Shown here: in pieces, positions 12,031 through 14,502 of the stretch
How positions within the stretch are numbered: the stretch's first letter is position 1
Layout of the letters: each line of letters begins with the position of its first letter
Source: Mycobacterium sp.
GTDB lineage: Bacteria > Actinomycetota > Actinomycetes > Mycobacteriales > Mycobacteriaceae
Direction: 5' to 3'
Assembly (NCBI GenBank): GCA_029256565.1
Contig: JAQSXQ010000010.1
Span: 1 to 14,502 of the forward strand
Length of the DNA: 14,502 bases
The notes under the pieces: generated by a model
Seen by the model: the letters and a program-made list of their open reading frames with translations, nothing else
The model's database searches: none
What the model was told of the DNA's origin: nothing
Position numbers and translations under genes: made by a program

Positions 12031-13347
12031 GTGGACTGGATTCGCCAATGGTGGCGACAACCCGATCATTTCGATTGGCTCTCGGCGTATCTCGGGGCGC
12101 GCAATCTGCTGCGCTTCACTCGCTTCATCGTCGCGGCAGTCGTGCTTCTCCTCGGCGTCGCACCGTTGCTGATGCTCCTGAGTCCGGTCGGGCCGCAGAG
12201 CACCACGAGTCGGCTGATCTCGATAATCGCCGCTGCCGTCTGCGGAATGATGGCGGTCATGTGGGCCACCCAGTGGCCCACCCGGCGCCAGTCGCTGGTC
12301 TTCACCGGAGTGTTGGCGGTCTGCATCGCGGCGGGTTGCCTGGTGCAGTCCACTCCCGTGGCCGGTCTTCAGGGCGCGACGGCCTTCGCCGCACTCGCCG
12401 GGTACGTGGCGTTCTTCCACACCAGCCGAGCCTTGTTGCTCACCCTGGCCGTGTCGGCGACGACCGCCACGATCTGCGCAGTTCAGATAGCGACCCACCT
12501 CGACCCGTTCGCAGCACTCAGCAAATTGCTGATATTGACCGTCGGCGTCCTGGCGGTGCCCTACTCCGCCCACGTCCTGGTGCACGTCCTCGGCGTCGAC
12601 GCCCTGAAGTCCGACGTCGACCCGCTGACCGATCTGCCGAACCGCCGCGGCTTCCACCGCTCGATGCGCACGCTGACGGCCGAGTCGATCGGGAGCCGCG
12701 CCGCCGAGCTGTCGGCCGTGATGATCGACCTCGACGCGTTCAAGCGCGTCAACGACACCGCCGGTCACGCGGCGGGTGACCAGACGCTGATCGCCGTTGC
12801 CGACATCCTGCGCAAGACCCGCCGCGGCGACTCCGTGCTGGGGCGCGTGGGCGGCGAGGAGTTCGTGGTCGGGATCGTCGGCCCGAGACACCACGCCACC
12901 GGCCTCGCCGAGCGTCTCCGCCGCGAGATCGCGGCGATGCCGTGGAACGTCACCGCCAGCGTCGGGGTGGCCACGGTGCCGCTGCGCCGGATGCCGCCCG
13001 ACGGGATCCGGGGGCTGCTCCAGGGTCTGATCGAGTCGGCCGACCGGGCGATGTACACCGCCAAGCGCTCCGGCGGGGACCAGGTCCACGTCTCGGGGAC
13101 GCCGATGGACGACTACGCCGACGCGCCCGTCGCGAGCCCGATGCCTAGAAGGACGACTGCCACCGCAGGCAAGGTGCCCTGGACGATCGCCGCTCGCCCC
13201 TTCGTGGGATCGGAGGCGAACAGGACGAGCGCGGCGGCCAGCATGGAGCAGGCACCCGCGAAGATCAAGGCCGCCCCGACAGCGGTGCCACCGGAGATCG
13301 TGAACCCGACGCCCACGCCGGTGACGGCGGTCAAGAAGCGGTTGTAG
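12031..13347 (+). CDS. Membrane-anchored GGDEF diguanylate cyclase
   Basis: Predicted to condense two GTP into cyclic di-GMP at the inner membrane. The frame opens at GTG 11842, but bases before 12031 have atypical codons and a promoter-like element. GTG 12031 starts a protein beginning MDWIRQWWRQPDHFDWL and is preferred; its Shine-Dalgarno (AAGAG, 13 bases upstream) is poor. The 438 residues contain about six helices (33-50, 62-80, 88-105, 113-130, 135-153 and 165-188) with no recognisable PAS, GAF or HAMP. The GGDEF domain spans about 195-355: DPLTDLPNRRGF (197-208), metal ligand D233 in IDLDAFKRVND, GHAAGD (245-250) and the active-site loop GGEEF (274-278). No EAL domain follows. The usual inhibitory RxxD site is not canonically spaced. 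The last 80 residues, after 356, are low-complexity and antisense to a small membrane protein gene. Confidence 0.88.
   Translation: MDWIRQWWRQPDHFDWLSAYLGARNLLRFTRFIVAAVVLLLGVAPLLMLLSPVGPQSTTSRLISIIAAAVCGMMAVMWATQWPTRRQSLVFTGVLAVCIAAGCLVQSTPVAGLQGATAFAALAGYVAFFHTSRALLLTLAVSATTATICAVQIATHLDPFAALSKLLILTVGVLAVPYSAHVLVHVLGVDALKSDVDPLTDLPNRRGFHRSMRTLTAESIGSRAAELSAVMIDLDAFKRVNDTAGHAAGDQTLIAVADILRKTRRGDSVLGRVGGEEFVVGIVGPRHHATGLAERLRREIAAMPWNVTASVGVATVPLRRMPPDGIRGLLQGLIESADRAMYTAKRSGGDQVHVSGTPMDDYADAPVASPMPRRTTATAGKVPWTIAARPFVGSEANRTSAAASMEQAPAKIKAAPTAVPPEIVNPTPTPVTAVKKRL
13113..13334 (-). CDS. Small two-helix membrane protein, apparently frameshifted at its 5' end
   Basis: The intact frame codes for 73 residues from a TTG at 13334, with two hydrophobic stretches (about 10-40 and 50-70) separated by FASDPTKGRA. 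TTG has no Shine-Dalgarno. The same frame continues upstream as QQDWVYNRF, which also looks like protein, but lacks any start codon. An ATG at 13375-13373 overlaps the ruvB stop as ATGA, in another frame, and ends after 14 codons. Restoring one C at 13363-13364 would join them into an 87-residue protein starting MTLYPQQDWVYNRFL. So this is either a gene with a one-base deletion or sequencing error, or one with an unusual start. It would be the last gene after ruvA-ruvB. It overlaps the 3' end of the cyclase gene on the other strand. Function unknown. Confidence 0.5.
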   Translation of the reverse strand: MTAVTGVGVGFTISGGTAVGAALIFAGACSMLAAALVLFASDPTKGRAAIVQGTLPAVAVVLLGIGLATGASA

Positions 13348-13371
13348 ACCCAGTCCTGTTGCGGTAGAGGG

Positions 13372-14436
13372 TCATTCGAACAGGCCGGGCTGCCCCAGGC
13401 TGGTGACGCCCGCGGGCGGTGTCATGCCGAGGTGGTGCCAGGCCTGACTGGTCGCGACCCGGCCGCGCGGCGTGCGGGCGATCATCCCGGCGCGCACCAG
13501 GAACGGCTCGCACACCTCTTCGACCGTGGTGGCCTCCTCGCCGACTGCGACGGCCAGCGTCGACACTCCGACCGGTCCACCGCCGAAGCTCCGGGTCAGC
13601 GCGGAGAGCACGGCACGGTCGAGCCGGTCGAGGCCGAGTTCGTCGACGTCGTACACCTCCAGCGCGAGCTTGGCGATGTCGCGGGTGATGACACCGTCGG
13701 CGCGCACCTCGGCGTAGTCGCGGACCCGCCGTAGCAGCCGGTTCGCGATGCGGGGCGTGCCGCGCGAGCGCCGCGCGATCTCCGAACCGGCGTCGGCGCC
13801 GACCTCGATGCCGAGGATTCCTGCCGAGCGCGTCAGCACCCGCTCGAGTTCGATCGGATCGTAGAAGTCCATGTGCGCCGTGAAGCCGAACCGGTCGCGC
13901 AGCGGGCCGGTCAGCGCGCCCGAGCGCGTGGTGGCGCCGACGAGCGTGAACGGCGCGACCTCCAACGGTATCGACGTGGCGCCCGGCCCCTTGCCGACGA
14001 CGACGTCGACGCGGAAGTCCTCCATCGCCAGGTACAACATCTCCTCGGCGGGCCGCGCGATCCGGTGGATCTCGTCGATGAACAGCACGTCACCCTCGAC
14101 CAGATTGGACAGCATCGCGGCGAGATCGCCGGCGCGTTCCAACGCCGGGCCCGACGTAACCCGCAGGGAGGTACCGAGTTCGGCGGCGATGATCATGGCC
14201 AGCGACGTCTTGCCGAGGCCGGGCGGACCCGACAGCAGGATGTGGTCGGGCGTGCCGCCGCGGTTCTTCGCACCCTCGAGGACGAGCTGCAGTTGCTCGC
14301 GCACCCGGGGCTGACCGATGAATTCCCGCAGGGTCCGCGGACGCAGGCTGGCGTCGACGTCGCCCTCGCCGACGGTCAGTGCGGCCGAGACGTCCCTCTC
14401 GTCCTCGGCCGCCTCGTCTTCTTCGAACCGCCCCAT
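13372..14436 (-). CDS. ruvB: Holliday junction branch migration helicase RuvB
   Basis: AAA+ motor that, with RuvA, drives branch migration of Holliday junctions in recombinational repair. The 354 residues are close to the usual 335-350, with a short acidic N-terminal extension (EEDEAAEDERD, 5-15). Visible: LRPRTLREFIGQ (31-42), Walker A GPPGLGKT (70-77), Walker B with DEIH (121-124), sensor-1 region VGATTRSG (166-173), LRDRFG (179-184) of the arginine-finger region, sensor-2 segment RGTPRIANRLLRRVRDYA (225-242), then the C-terminal winged-helix domain to the end. ATG 14436 has AGGTGAC directly upstream and lies 13 bases after the ruvA stop, so the two genes are co-transcribed. The downstream small membrane gene originally may have started within its TGA. 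Confidence 0.97.
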   Translation of the reverse strand: MGRFEEDEAAEDERDVSAALTVGEGDVDASLRPRTLREFIGQPRVREQLQLVLEGAKNRGGTPDHILLSGPPGLGKTSLAMIIAAELGTSLRVTSGPALERAGDLAAMLSNLVEGDVLFIDEIHRIARPAEEMLYLAMEDFRVDVVVGKGPGATSIPLEVAPFTLVGATTRSGALTGPLRDRFGFTAHMDFYDPIELERVLTRSAGILGIEVGADAGSEIARRSRGTPRIANRLLRRVRDYAEVRADGVITRDIAKLALEVYDVDELGLDRLDRAVLSALTRSFGGGPVGVSTLAVAVGEEATTVEEVCEPFLVRAGMIARTPRGRVATSQAWHHLGMTPPAGVTSLGQPGLFE

Positions 14437-14449
14437 GTCACCTCACCGC

Positions 14450-14502
14450 CTACTTCTTGCCCAGCATCGACAACGCGGACCGCAGCGCGCTCTGCGTGGT
14501 GG
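14450..14502 (-). CDS. ruvA: RuvA, C-terminal end only (gene continues beyond window)
   Basis: Reading leftwards from the window edge, the frame encodes TTQSALRSALSMLGKK and a TAG at 14452-14450. RuvA proteins end with a similar small three-helix domain, and the gene sits 13 bases before ruvB as in other actinobacteria. RuvA binds the four-way junction and recruits RuvB. Only 16 residues are visible, so the call rests mainly on position and this short tail. Confidence 0.75.
   Translation of the reverse strand, partial: TTQSALRSALSMLGKK

Noticed and set aside
11969..12172. Plus-strand frame from ATG 11969, as a possible leader peptide
   Set aside because: Overlaps the cyclase gene in another frame, no Shine-Dalgarno, Arg/Ser-rich shadow composition.
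11761..13089. Minus-strand 442-residue open frame
   Set aside because: Antisense to the GGDEF gene, with low-complexity Arg/His/Asp/Gln content and no family motif.
13331..13513. Minus-strand 60-residue open frame at the ruvB end
   Set aside because: Out-of-frame shadow of ruvB; only its last 14 codons, from ATG 13375, matter for the frameshift idea.
1..14502. tRNA, rRNA, CRISPR array, insertion sequence or integrase
   Set aside because: No cloverleaf-like sequence, spaced repeat array, transposase or integrase motif was seen on either strand by reading.

Overview
The window is a high-GC actinobacterial chromosome segment, almost certainly from a rapidly growing mycobacterium (Mycolicibacterium-like). 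The basis is the gene order ruvA-ruvB ... gabT / yajC-secD-secF-lipoprotein-apt-rel, the frequent GTG starts, and proteins that read like those of the Mycobacterium tuberculosis Rv2583c-Rv2593c region. Species assignment is inference; no search was run.

Layout, left to right. 1-660 (+) is the C-terminal half of an MFS transporter cut by the window edge. It meets rel (657-2996, -), the bifunctional (p)ppGpp synthetase/hydrolase, tail to tail. Upstream of rel on the same strand lie apt (3100-3648), a family-5 solute-binding lipoprotein (3645-5303), secF (5304-6569), secD (6572-8422) and yajC (8495-8863). Junctions from secD to apt are 2 nt, 0 nt and a 4-nt overlap, so they look co-transcribed and translationally coupled. 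yajC is divergent from gabT (9202-10545, +) across 338 bp holding a gabT promoter candidate and a 31-bp inverted repeat.

The stretch between gabT and ruvB differs from the M. tuberculosis layout as I recall it. It holds a 126-aa orphan protein with an EF-hand-like loop (-), a four-helix membrane protein with a clear terminator (-), a membrane-bound GGDEF diguanylate cyclase (12031-13347, +) and a small two-helix membrane protein (-). The small protein lies antisense to the cyclase tail and seems to have lost its ATG start through a 1-nt frameshift. ruvB (13372-14436, -) and the last codons of ruvA (14450-14502, -) close the window.

How the genes fit together: SecD, SecF and YajC assist the Sec translocase; the adjacent lipoprotein is itself a Sec substrate. 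Apt salvages adenine and Rel makes and degrades (p)ppGpp. GabT handles 4-aminobutyrate transamination. RuvA/RuvB migrate Holliday junctions. The cyclase adds a second nucleotide messenger, c-di-GMP, but nothing visible links it to Rel. No tRNA, rRNA, CRISPR array, insertion sequence or integrase was seen. I found no wholly new system; the most notable points are the frameshifted small membrane gene, the antisense overlap, the mobile-looking repeat supplying the apt stop codon, and several unassigned inverted repeats.
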